From NCBI GenBank assembly GCA_015178975.1, contig WHVD01000006.1, positions 1,488,001 through 1,552,000 on the forward strand: a stretch of DNA of 64,000 nucleotides, written 5' to 3'. The stretch is from Hysterangium stoloniferum. Lineage: Eukaryota > Basidiomycota > Agaricomycetes > Hysterangiales > Hysterangiaceae. Position 1 is the stretch's first letter. Every line of letters starts with the position of its first letter. Below the pieces are notes generated by a model, which made no database searches, had not been told where the DNA came from, and saw only the letters and a list, made by a program, of their open reading frames with translations. The translations under genes were made by a program, and so were the position numbers. This document shows positions 1 through 8,834 of this stretch, in pieces.

Positions 1-1
1 T

Positions 2-206
2 TTACCCATCTGTTTCCCTTGTGGAACATCTCAATTGGTCACTTTCTATGTGACCCAGTTAGACTCAAGTTGCTCGGTGGTCCTAGGACATAACTGGCTT
101 ACCCGCTACAATCCGTTGATTGACTGGATAGCTATGTAACAGTATAACATTCCGGACTCCCGCGGCAGCCGAGGAAACTGCACCTGTCTCGGCCTCCACG
201 GCACCC
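2..206 (+). pseudogene. Ty3-1 protease C-terminal remnant
   Basis: Reading from base 2 gives the typical end of a Ty3 aspartic protease: a VTQLDSS segment, then VVLGHNWL and IDW, as in the LGxxWL...IDW signature of these enzymes. The DSG/DTG active-site part lies left of the window. A TAA at 137-139 interrupts the frame, and the downstream reverse transcriptase is in another frame, so there is also an indel. In life it would have cut the Gag-Pol polyprotein. Confidence 0.7.
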
Positions 207-1292
207 ATGGCCTTCCTGGCACCTGCAGTCTCGAGGACTCCTGTGATCCCTACGGCACCAATGGCTTCCCCAGAACCCACGGCACCTCCGTCCATTTCTC
301 TGATTAATGCTGCAGCTTTTATTAGGGCTTCAAAAATGGATGGGTCCCAGGCATTCACTATCAACTTAAAAATTGATGAAGCAACTGGACATTTTTCAAC
401 CCCGGTATCTGAATCTGAGCAAGCTGCTGACCTAGAAGGCATCCTGGAGAAATATCATGACTTTTCAGATGTTTTTAGCAAGCGAAAAGCTGACTGGCTT
501 CTGCCTCACTTAAAAATCAATCTTGAAGATGGTGCCCAGCCACCCCTAGGACATATTTACCCGCTCTCGTCCACGGAACTATCCGCAATCCACGATTTCC
601 TGGATGAACATTTGTCCATAGGTTTTATCCAACCCTCAAAGTCTCCTTTTGGAGCACCTGTTCTGTTTGTCAGAAAAAAGGATGGATCCCTTTGACTATG
701 TGTTGATTTTAGAGGACTCAATGCTGTCACCAAAAAGGATACATATCCACTCCCACTTATATCTGATCTGCTTGATGCTCCACAGAATGCCTGGATTTAC
801 ACCAAAATAGATCTCAAGCACGCCTATCATTTGGTCCGGATTGCTGTGGGTGACAAATGGAAAACCACTTTTAGAACCCATTATGGGGCCTTCGAGTGGT
901 TGGTGATCCCCTTTGAACTCACCAATGCTCTGTCTGTTTTTCAGCATTTTATCAACGACATTTTCTCCGACATGCTCGATGTATGTGTCATTGTTTACTT
1001 GGACAACATTCTTATCTACTTCGAGAATCCCGCGGAACATGACAAACAAGTCTGTGAAGTTCTCCGGAGGCTCAGACAACATGGTTTATTCGCAAATGGT
1101 AAAAAATGTACTTTTGACATGGACTCCATGGAATAACTAGGTTTCATGATGGGACCCGATGGACTCCGCATGGATGAAATTAAAGTGCAAGTCATCAAAG
1201 ATTGGCCCGAACCCTGAAAGGTTAAAGACATACAATCCTTCCTTGGCTTTGCCAATTTTTACTGACATTTTATCCGTGGATATTCTGACATC
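207..1292 (+). pseudogene. Ty3-1 reverse transcriptase (decayed)
   Basis: This stretch encodes the Ty3 reverse transcriptase, which copies element RNA to DNA. Visible landmarks are the LSSTELSAIHDFLDEHL entry region, FGAPVLFVRKKDGSL, VDFRGLN, the KIDLKHAYH palm segment, FEWLVIPF and the catalytic loop YLDNIL. The family has YLDD in that loop, so the second aspartate is replaced by Asn here. In-frame stops sit at 693-695, 1134-1136, 1215-1217 and 1263-1265. Three of these are TGA at positions where the family has arginine, consistent with CGA to TGA change. Reading frame is otherwise kept across about 1 kb. Confidence 0.85.
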
Positions 1293-2013
1293 ATGGTACC
1301 CCTTACCTGTCTTACGCATAGGGGTACTCCGTGGAATTTTAACGATAAATGTCAAAAAGCTTTCAATCTTTTAAAAAATTCTTTTTCTACAGCTCCTATT
1401 CTGTTGCATTGGAAACTGGACCTCCCGCTCATTGTTGAAACGGACGCCTCAGATTATGTGCTTGGAGCCATTCTGTCTATCCAGGACTCTGATGGAGAAG
1501 CCCACCCCGTGGCTTTTCTGTCCCGGACTTTTACCGGAGCAGAGCTCAACTACGATGTTCATGATAAAGAACTTCTGGCAATCTTTTCCGCTTTCAAAGT
1601 GTGGCGACACTATTTGGAAGGTTCAGGAGCTCCTATTGACATTGTAACAGATCACAAAAACCTGGAATACTTTTCTACCACAAAACTTTTGACCCACCGG
1701 CAGGCCCGTTGGTCTGAATATCTATCTGCCTTCAACATGATTATCCGTTTTCGACCTGGCCATCTCGGCGGCAAACCCAACGCTTTAACTAGACGATGGG
1801 ACGTATATCCTAAAGAGGGGAGCAACGACTATGCAATGGTAAATCCGCACAACCTGAAACCTATTTTCATGAATCAACAACTTACCGCATCGGTCCATGC
1901 AACTTTCTTCATCAATCCCATTGTCCATGGAATTATTATTATGGATATCGAGAAGTTACATCAAGATATTCTATTGGCAATTCCACTAGACCCAATTACT
2001 AAAGCTCACCTTG
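1293..2013 (+). pseudogene. Ty3-1 RNase H and connection to integrase
   Basis: An open stretch gives a Ty3 RNase H. ETDASDYVLGAILS holds the first catalytic Asp, then HPVAFLSRTF, the DKELLAI segment with the catalytic Glu, and [10 protein letters not shown] with the next Asp. [16 protein letters not shown] is the end of the domain in this family. The following 230 bases are the linker to integrase. The frame is broken at 2014 by a solo LTR-A and resumes at 2833. Similar sequence on the minus strand near 7690-8590 (Ty3-2) lacks that LTR. Confidence 0.85.
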
Positions 2014-2475
2014 TGTTACGACTGGACAAATCCTGCCGGACTCCGGGCACTAACTCGTACGCCCCCACGCGCTACAAGCACCAATTGTCTGTTTATAGGA
2101 TTTCCCGCCCGGACTCCGTTACATTAAGACTCGTTACGTTCGACCTCATTAAGACACATATCAGTCACCGGACTTCCCCTGGACCCTGTCTCTGTCTATG
2201 TCCGTCTTCGTCCCACGCATCAGTCACCGGAACCCGCTCAGAATCCCGTCACCGCTCTAATCGAGCCCCGTTCCCATTTTAGTCAAATGACCTGTCACGA
2301 TTTAGGACTCCGCCCCCGCTCCGTTTCCCGTTATGGGTTATGCTTTGTCACGATTCGGACTCCGCTCCGTTCTGTCCCGTTCCTAACACCAATTTGGTGT
2401 TTACTATTCCCGTTTTATGTTTTGCTCGTTTCGTCTCATTATTACTGGATTCGGTATGTCATGCATTCCACGGTC

Positions 2476-2483
2476 TATATAAA
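2476..2483 (+). promoter_or_regulatory. TATA box of LTR-A
   Basis: TATATAAA lies in the middle of the LTR. Exactly 27 bases later begins TCAGAAAATTA, the expected start of the LTR transcript and the putative self-primer. The same TATA-27-primer geometry occurs in LTR-B (12113-12070, minus), which supports the call. Confidence 0.6.
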
Positions 2484-2794
2484 CTGGCAGATGTTGTACA
2501 TACAATCCAGTCAGAAAATTAGCTTAGATTCCCCCCAGTAATCTAATACATTTTCCTCTCTAAACCCTACTCTTATCAGACCGCTCGCACTAGTCAGAGC
2601 CCACGGGCTCCGGCGCATCTATCTCTCTCGACTATCTCGATTCATGACTCTCGACTCACGACCTACGACTCACGACCCACGAACCCCCGCCCGGACTCCC
2701 CAGGATTCCCGTCCGCCTGTCTGAAATTGGACAACACGATCTAGCGAGGGCGCAGCCTATAAGCTGAAGCCAAGTCCTACCAGATATTCTGCGG

Positions 2795-2816
2795 GTTTCT
2801 CCGGAAACCCGCCCTG
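2795..2816 (+). promoter_or_regulatory. Hairpin near the 3' end of LTR-A
   Basis: Arms GCGGGTTTC and GAAACCCGC surround a TCCG loop about 20 bases before the LTR end. The hairpin recurs in other LTR-A and LTR-A2 copies. A role in RNA 3'-end formation or strand transfer is only a guess. Confidence 0.5.
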
Positions 2817-2832
2817 TGTGTGTATCCTAACA

Positions 2833-3034
2833 CCTTGACAATCCTGTGGACCCCAGTCAACCCCGGTGGTCTCTTGATCAACATGGTTTCATTATACTTG
2901 ATGATCGCATCTATGTACCAGACTCCAATGGCCTCCGCCTCAGGATCCTTCAATACAAACATGATCATCCACTCTCAGGACATTTTGGGTACAACAAAAC
3001 TCTATCATTAATAAGAAGAGAATTACACTTGGCC
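2833..3034 (+). pseudogene. Ty3-1 integrase zinc-binding domain, first half
   Basis: Pol resumes after the solo LTR and reads into the integrase N-terminal zinc domain, with HDHPLSGHFGYNKTLSLIRRE supplying the two histidines of the HHCC motif. The matching cysteine half (KHYCKPCTTC) is not next to it but on the minus strand near 5530-5580. The break is at 3034-3037, where the sequence switches to the 3' part of the antisense gene. This is the left breakpoint of the inversion. Confidence 0.82.
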
Positions 3035-3306
3035 GGATCGCCGAGGGGATTGAGGCCCAAAATGAGTTGCTCCAGAAGAGCAACAAGGTCAGCATCGTCA
3101 TGGTGAATGATCTCCACGCACTCCGCAGGGACCATTTTAGGTTCCTGATGGAGTATGCCAGCTTTGTGTATGAGGAGCCAGAGGCTGGGAGTTCCGAGGA
3201 AGCTGGTTCAGATGAGGAGGAGGTGCCCGCGGAGATAGCGGAGCTACCCGAGGAGATGAATGAAGCGGGAAAGCTGAGGTGGAAAAGAGGTGGGGAAAAA
3301 GGATAG
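3035..3306 (+). pseudogene. 3' part of the Ty3-1 antisense Zn2Cys6 gene (displaced by inversion)
   Basis: An open reading stretch begins RIAEGIEAQNELLQKSNKV and continues as an acidic C-terminus with VNDLHALRRDHFRF, EEAGSDEEEV and EEMNEAGK, ending in a stop at 3304-3306. It has no start of its own. It matches in frame the end of the minus-strand gene at 5588-6273 (GEWWVGRI joins RIAEGIE), so it is the detached last portion of that gene. An AATAATAAA stretch just after the stop could serve as polyadenylation signal. Confidence 0.75.
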
Positions 3307-3499
3307 CCCCATCAATGTAGATGAAGAATAATAAACTTAATAATTTTTTTGAATATAAAAGTAAAGCGTGAAAAAAAACATAAAAGTCAAAGTCAAAGTC
3401 CGCGGAGAATCCACTTAAGGACTTGACAAGACATGTCAGAACCTGTAAAAGCAAAGAGAGACATAGGGTGACAGGGAATAATGAAAATGAGTTCAAACA

Positions 3500-4152
3500 T
3501 AACATGGGGTCTGCGGAGTGCGGTCAGAGAGACAATAATGGTCCAGGTTTGAGTGGGTAAGCTGTATGAAAGTCAGTAATGATTTCTGTGGCATTACTGA
3601 GTTCCGTGGCCAAAATCCATGAGGTTTCTTCATCGGTGCCCTCATAACCCGCCCACTTGACCAAGTAAAGCAGTTTACAAGTGCATCGACGCTTGTCAAT
3701 TTTTGAATCTAAAATCTGTGAGATTTCAAACTCAGGTTCTCCGTCAATAATGACTGGAGGAGGCAGAGATTGCATGCAATCTGGGATAGTGTTAGCAGTA
3801 CAAGGTTCTAGCATAGAAACATGAAATACCAGGTGTACTGCGCACATGCTATCCAGAAGCTGTAGAGTCCAAGAAACTGAACCTACTTGTGCGATAATTT
3901 CAAATGGACCTAAATATTTTTCAGCAAGCTTCTTTGATGGACGGGTAGTCCAGAAGAATTGAGCTTTGACATAAACATGGTTGCCAATCTTGAAGTTTGG
4001 TGGCAGGATCCGGTGTTTGTCTGCTGAATGTTGGTATTGCTCTTGGGCAAACAATATTGCAGTCCGGAGTTCCTCGTGGAGCTCATGGAGGTCTGTGGTG
4101 AACTCTTGAGTGCGAGCAGAGGTGAGATTTCATTCTGGATGTACTGTAATAT
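3500..4152 (-). pseudogene. Ty3-1 integrase C-terminus with chromodomain
   Basis: On the minus strand this encodes the integrase C-terminal region. It has KIGNHVYVKAQFF, KLAEKYLGPFEI, FHVSMLEP, then a chromodomain with YLVKWAGYEGTDEETSWI. Chromodomains of this kind direct chromovirus integration to modified chromatin. The C-terminal part is open from about 4054 to 3524. The upstream joint with the integrase core is interrupted by a solo LTR at 4153-4992. It lies in the inverted segment, hence minus strand although the element is +. Confidence 0.88.
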
Positions 4153-4992
4153 TATTAGGATACACACACAGGCTGGGTTTCCAGAGAAACCCGCGAGATA
4201 TCCAGTAGGACTTGGCTTCAGCTTATAGGCTGCGCCCTCGCTAGATCGTGTTGTCCAATTTCAAACGGACAGACGGGGATCCTGGGGAGTCCAGGCAGGG
4301 TTCGTGGGTCATAGGTCGTACGTCGGGGGTCGTGGGTCGTAAGTCGGAGGTCATGGGTCGTGAGTCGAGTTGGTTGAGAGAGATAGATGCGCCGGAGCCC
4401 GTGGGCTCCGACTAGTGCGAGCGATGTGAATCGAGTAAGGTTTTAGAGTGGAAAATATTATTAGATTACTGGGGGGAATCTAAGCTAATTTTCTGACTGG
4501 ATTGTATGTACAACATCTGCCAGTTTATATAGACCGTGGAATGCATGACATACCAAATCCAGTAATAATGAAATGAAACTAACAAAACATAAAACGGGAA
4601 TAGTAAACACCAAATTGGTGTTAGGAATGGAACGGAACGGAGTGGAGTCCGAATTGTGACAAAGCATAACCCATAACGGGAAACGGAGCGGGAGTGGAGT
4701 CCTAAATCGTGACAGGTCATTTGACTAAAACGGGAACGGGGCTCGATTAGAGCAGTGATGGGATTTTAAGCGGGGACTGGTGACTGATGTGTGGGACGAA
4801 GACGGACATAGACAGAGACGGAGTCCGGGGGAAGTCCGGTGACTGATATGTGTCGTAATGAGGTCGAGCGTAACGAGTCTTGATGTAACGGAGTCCGGGC
4901 GGGAAATCCTATAAACAGACGATTGGTGCTTGTAGCGCGTGGGGGCGTACGGGTTAGTGCCCGGAGTCCGGTGGGATTGTCCGGTCGTAACA
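4153..4992 (-). repeat. Solo LTR-A in Ty3-1 integrase, TSD AATAT
   Basis: An 840-bp LTR-A copy read on the minus strand, with TSD AATAT at 4148-4152 and 4993-4997. One terminal base differs from the family (TATTAGG rather than TGTTAGG on the + strand). It has the same orientation as the integrase it interrupts and must predate or accompany the inversion. Its core, TATA and terminal hairpin are present. Confidence 0.92.
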
Positions 4993-5587
4993 AATATTTG
5001 GATTATATCCTTTATTTGCAAAGAATGGGGAAATGCCAGTAGTGGCCAAAGGTGCATTGTTGTAAGCAAACTCTGCAAGTGGTAACAAGGATTTCCAATT
5101 GTCCTGTTGGTAGTTGCAATATATGCGGAGGTATTGTTCCAATGTCTGGTTGACACGTTCGGTTTGTCTGTCACCTTCCAGGTGATGTCCGGACATGAAT
5201 GTAATGTCATGTCCAAGGATTTTCCGAGGTATCTAAAGAAGTGAGACATGAACTCTGATCCTCGATCGGAAGTCACGTGGGATGGAACTCCGTGCTTGGA
5301 AAATACGTGGATGATGAAAAGTTCTGCTAACTGCACAAATGTAATTGTGTCATATGTAGGGATGAATATACCTTGTTTTGAGAATCTGTCAACAATGACT
5401 AGAATGGCAGAAAAGCCTTCGGAATCCGGTAGGTGTTCAATGAAATCCATAGAGATAGAATTCCACGGGTGTTCCGGTACCGGGAGTTGTTTCAAAAGGC
5501 TGTATGGCTTGTGTTGCTGAGATTTCAAGCAGGGACAAGTAGTGCAAGGTTTACAATAGTGCTTAACGAATCCTCCAGACTGGAGTA
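4993..5587 (-). pseudogene. Ty3-1 integrase: Cys half of zinc domain and DDE core
   Basis: Minus-strand reading gives KHYCKPCTTCPC (the CC of HHCC), then MDFIEHLP with the first catalytic Asp, VDRFSKQ, VTSDRGSEF with the second Asp, and after a frameshift [18 protein letters not shown] with the catalytic Glu. The segment is continuous with the chromodomain part across the solo LTR. Frameshifts make it non-functional. At 5588 it meets the antisense gene, the right breakpoint of the inversion. Confidence 0.88.
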
Positions 5588-6273
5588 TCCGTCCGACCCA
5601 CCATTCTCCTGTGAACCGGACCCTGTGGCCTGCTCGTGAACAAGTGAGCACCTCGCCTTGAGGTGCACACACTGGTAACACCCCAGGCCCTGGTCAGACT
5701 TCCAATTACACTCAGTGTTCCGGTCATTACAACTGGAACACCGTGGGTCGTTCTGAGTTGGTAGGCAGACTGGCGCCACCTTCCTTGCCTTCTGTTGATA
5801 TGGTTAGCTCCACGGTATACCCACAGACCCGAGACTCACCTTGTTGGGGCTTTCTGGCTCCCCCTCGGACTCGGACTTGACTTCTGCTGCCTTGCACTGA
5901 AAACGCCAAGTCAAAAAAAACAACAAGTCGAAATAATGGGACTTACCTTTCCTGCAACAACCGCAGCTCTCTCCGTGGCCACCCGGGTTTTCTCTGCCAC
6001 CACCCTGGCCTTCTCCGTGGCCACCCATGCAGCCTCCTCCTCATCCCTCTGCTTCTGCCTTGCAGCCTCCTCCTCCACGGCCACAGCCACCTGATACTCC
6101 CTATTCAGGGCCTCCTCGACCTCCCAGGCTTCTCGTTCCGCCTCTTCTCACTGTCAACGTTGCTCGTCCTGCTGTGCCAAGATTTGGGCAGCGGACAGCG
6201 GCGCCTGGTACTGATTGCCTGTGGAGGGCCCAGTGGTTGGCATAGGCTTACGTGGCGTGGGCTTTGGTCCCAT
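5588..6273 (-). pseudogene. Antisense Zn2Cys6-type spliced gene of Ty3-1 (5' part)
   Basis: This gene runs opposite to pol, between integrase and the 3' LTR. Start ATG is at 6273 (MGPKPTPRKP). Exon 1 (6273-5947) encodes a Glu/Ala/Arg-rich coiled-coil-like stretch (EEAERE, VEEEAARQKQRDEEEAA). An intron (GTAAGT...CAG, 5946-5897) leads to exon 2 (5896-5840, CKAAEVKSESEGEPESP). A second intron (GTGAGT...CAG, 5839-5792) leads to exon 3. Exon 3 has cysteines spaced C-x2-C-x6-C-x9-C-x2-C-x6-C (CSSCNDRNTEC then CYQCVHLKARC), the spacing of fungal Zn2Cys6 clusters. Two TGA stops lie in exon 1 and the reading frame shifts after the cluster. The last portion lies at 3035-3306 because of the inversion. 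Function unknown; DNA binding is inferred from the cluster only. Confidence 0.72.
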
Positions 6274-6470
6274 GGTATCGATGATGGGGGTAATAAAGAA
6301 GAAGAAATTTCTATTTTTTCAAATTTATATATAGGCTCATCGCATTTGAACCTTACCTTCCAGATCACATGACTCTTTGACACATACGTGTAACTGACAT
6401 GACTTTTGACACATGCGCGTAGCTGACAAGAACCTTATCTAGGCCTAGAGCCTCTTTGGGACTTCGGCAT

Positions 6471-6483
6471 AAAGGGAGGGTAC
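6471..6483 (+). promoter_or_regulatory. Polypurine tract of Ty3-1
   Basis: AAAGGGAGGG followed by TAC abuts the 3' LTR start at 6484. This is where plus-strand DNA synthesis of an LTR element is primed. It shows that the antisense gene lies inside the element rather than beside it. Ty3-3 has a comparable purine run (minus strand, near 47116-47131). Confidence 0.75.
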
Positions 6484-7301
6484 TGTTACGACTGGACAAT
6501 CCCGCCGGACTCTGGATACTAACCTGTATGCCGCCATGCCCTACATGCACCAAATGTCTGTTTATAGGATTTCCTGCCCGGACTCCGTACATCAAGACTT
6601 GTTACGTTTGACCTCATTACGACACATATCAGTCACTGGACTTCCCCCAGACTCCATCTCTGTCTATGTCCGTCTTCGTCCCACGCATCAGTCACCGGAC
6701 CCCACTCAGAATCCCGTCACCACTCTAATCGAGCCCCGCTCCCATTTTAGTGAAATGACCTGTCACGATTTGTACTCGGCTCCCACTCTGTTTCCCGTTA
6801 TGGGTTATGCTTTGTCACATTTCAGACTCCGCTCCATTCCATCCCGTTCCTAACACCAATTTGGTGTTTATTATTCCCATTTTATGTTTTGCTCACTTCG
6901 TTTCATTATTACTGGATTTGGTATGACATTTACTCCATGGTCTATTTAAACTGGCAGATGTTGTACATACAATCCAGTCAGAAAATTAGCTTAGATTCCC
7001 CCCAGTAATCTAATACATTTTCTGCTCTAAACCCTTGCTTGATTCACATCGCTCTCACTAGTCGGAGCCCACGGGCTCCGGCATATCTATCTCTCTCACC
7101 AGTCTCGACTCACGACCTATGACCTCTGACTTACGACTCACGACCCACGACCCCCACCCGGACTCCCTGGGATTCCCGTCTGCCTGTCTGAAATTGGAGA
7201 ACACGATCTAGCGAGGGCGCAGCCTATAAGCTGAAGCCAAGTCCTACCAGATATTCTGCGGGTTTCTCTGGAGACCCGCAGGCCCTGTACGTATCCTAAC
7301 A
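6484..7301 (+). repeat. 3' LTR (LTR-A) of Ty3-1
   Basis: An 818-bp LTR from TGTTACGACTGG to ATCCTAACA. It directly follows the polypurine tract and is followed at 7302 by minus-strand integrase of Ty3-2. The left neighbour is internal element sequence, so this is the 3' LTR and no TSD is expected here. It carries the shared LTR core (7216-7253) and a terminal hairpin with a ten-pair stem including one G.T pair. Confidence 0.9.
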
Positions 7302-8594
7302 ACTGACTAGAATGGCAGAAAAGCCTTCGGAGTCTGGTAGGTGTTCAATGAAACCCATAGAGATGGAATTCCACAGGTGTTCTGGTACTGGGAGTTGTTT
7401 CAGAAGGCCATATGGCTTGTGATGCTGTGATATAGAGCATGGACAAGTAATGCAAGATTTACAATAGTGTTTAACAAAGTCTCGGAGTCCAGGTCAAGTA
7501 TATTCTCTTCATATCATTGATGGAGTCTTGTTAAAACCAAAATGTCCCGAGAGTGGATGGTCATGTTTGTACTGGAGAATCCTGAGGTGGAGGCCATTGG
7601 AGTCCAGTACATATATGTGATCGTCAAGTCTAATGAAACTATGCTGATCAAGAGACCACTGGGGTTGACCGGGGTCCACGGGATTGTCAAGGTGTGCTTT
7701 GGTTATTGGATCTAGTGGAATTGCTTACAGAATATCTTGATGTAGTTTCTCAATATCCATAATGATAATTCCACAGATGATGGGAAGGATGAGAAAAGTC
7801 ACACAGATTGATGTGGTAAGCTGCTGATTTGTGAAAATGGGTTTCAAGTTGTGCAGGTTTACCATGGCATAGTCATTGCTCCCCTCTTTAGGATAGACAT
7901 CCCATTGTCTAGTTAAAGTGTCAGGTTTGCCGCCAAGGTGGCCAGGTCGAAAATGGATAATCATATTAAAGGCTGATAGGTATTCAGACCAATGGGCTTG
8001 CTGGCAGGTCAAAAGTTTAGTAGTTGAAAAATATTCCAGGTTCTTGTGATCTGTTACAATGTCAATCGGAATTCCTGAGCCCTCCAAATAGTGTCACCAC
8101 AATTTGAAAGCTACAAAAATTGTTAGGAGTTCCTTGTCATGAATGTCATAATTGAGCTCTGGTCCGGTGAAAGTCTGGGACAGAAAAGCCATAGGGTGGA
8201 CTTCTCTGTCAGAGTCCTGGATAGACAGAATGGCTCCAAGTGCATAGTCTGTCTGAGGCATCCATCTCAACAATGAGTGGAAAGTCTGGTTTCGAATGCG
8301 AAAGGATTGGAGCTGATGAAAAAGAATTTTTTAAAAGATTGAAAGCTTTTTGACACCTATCATCAAAATTTCATGGGACACCCTTGTGTGTAAGATGAGT
8401 AAGGGGAACCATGATTTCGGAATATCCACAGATAAACCATCAGTAAAAATTGGCAAAGCCAAGGAAAGACTGTATATCTTTGACTTTTCTGGGTTCTGGC
8501 CAATCTTTGATGACTTGTACTTTGGCTTCATCCATGCGGAGCCCGTCAGGTCCCATTATGAAACCTAGATACTCCACAGAGTCCATGTCAAAAG
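7302..8594 (-). pseudogene. Ty3-2 RT end, RNase H and integrase start
   Basis: Minus-strand homologue of Ty3-1 bases about 1120-3030 plus the integrase Cys half. The RNase H tail reads [15 protein letters not shown] and [16 protein letters not shown]; further on is the integrase zinc region (HYCKSCITC) in uninterrupted order with its His half. It is a useful reference because it lacks both the solo LTR seen at 2014 and the inversion seen at 3034. Many stops and frameshifts are present. Confidence 0.83.
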
Positions 8595-8596
8595 TA

Positions 8597-8805
8597 CAGT
8601 GAGGGACAAAACCCTTCCAATGATTTTTAGTTGTGCAAAGATTCTTGAATAACTCAAGAACTACTGTATATACAGACCTGAAATTTGGAGGTTGGTTAGG
8701 TCTATATGTTATCTATATGCCCTTAAAACATTATGACATAAGCATTAATATTTCCCATGCTATAAATAAAACACTAATAAATTCACATTGGAAGGGTTTT
8801 GTCCC
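8597..8805 (+). repeat. Left 209-bp end of the Tc1/mariner element
   Basis: The tip GGGACAAAACCCTTCCAATG is repeated in inverted orientation at the inner side (8786-8805), so the end by itself resembles a small foldback. It is a near copy, inverted, of 9929-10137. Confidence 0.85.
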
Positions 8806-8834
8806 TGGTATCAAAAAAATACAAATTAAACAAT

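Larger units (their letters stand above)
2014..2832 (+). repeat. Solo LTR-A in Ty3-1, TSD CCTTG
   Basis: An 819-bp LTR from TGTTACGACTGG to ATCCTAACA. The five bases on each side (2009-2013 and 2833-2837) are both CCTTG, a perfect TSD. The related pol copy at about 7690-7715 (minus) runs straight through the same point, so the empty site is present in this window. No internal region remains, so it is a solo LTR. It has the same orientation as the host pol. Confidence 0.93.
3034..5591. other. Inverted segment inside Ty3-1 (about 2.55 kb)
   Basis: Left of 3034 is the His half of the integrase zinc domain on +; right of 5588 is the 5' part of the antisense Zn2Cys6 gene on minus. Inside, the order is the 3' part of that antisense gene on +, then integrase C-terminus and core on minus. 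Inverting the block rejoins both broken genes in frame order. CGGA occurs at the left joint (3034-3037) and as its complement at the right joint (5588-5591), consistent with microhomology-mediated inversion. The uninverted arrangement of the zinc domain is seen in Ty3-2 near 7480-7560. Confidence 0.85.
1..7301 (+). mobile_element. Ty3-1: chromodomain Ty3 retrotransposon, 5' end outside the window
   Basis: In order this element holds a protease tail, reverse transcriptase, RNase H, the integrase zinc-binding half, then (inverted) the integrase core and chromodomain, an antisense spliced gene, a polypurine tract and a 3' LTR ending at 7301. Two solo LTR-A copies (2014-2832 and 4153-4992) are inserted in it, and a segment near 3034-5591 is inverted. 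Bases from 7302 onward are minus-strand integrase of a different Ty3 (Ty3-2), so Ty3-1 appears to have inserted into Ty3-2; its 5' LTR and the other TSD copy lie left of the window. The coding region has several stops and is not functional. Confidence 0.88.

Noticed and set aside
2287-2541. Recurring 60-85-codon ORFs in LTR-A copies (also near 4466, 14206, 16115, 39411, 53875)
   Set aside because: They lie over the promoter part of LTRs, vary in frame and length between copies and show no protein family.
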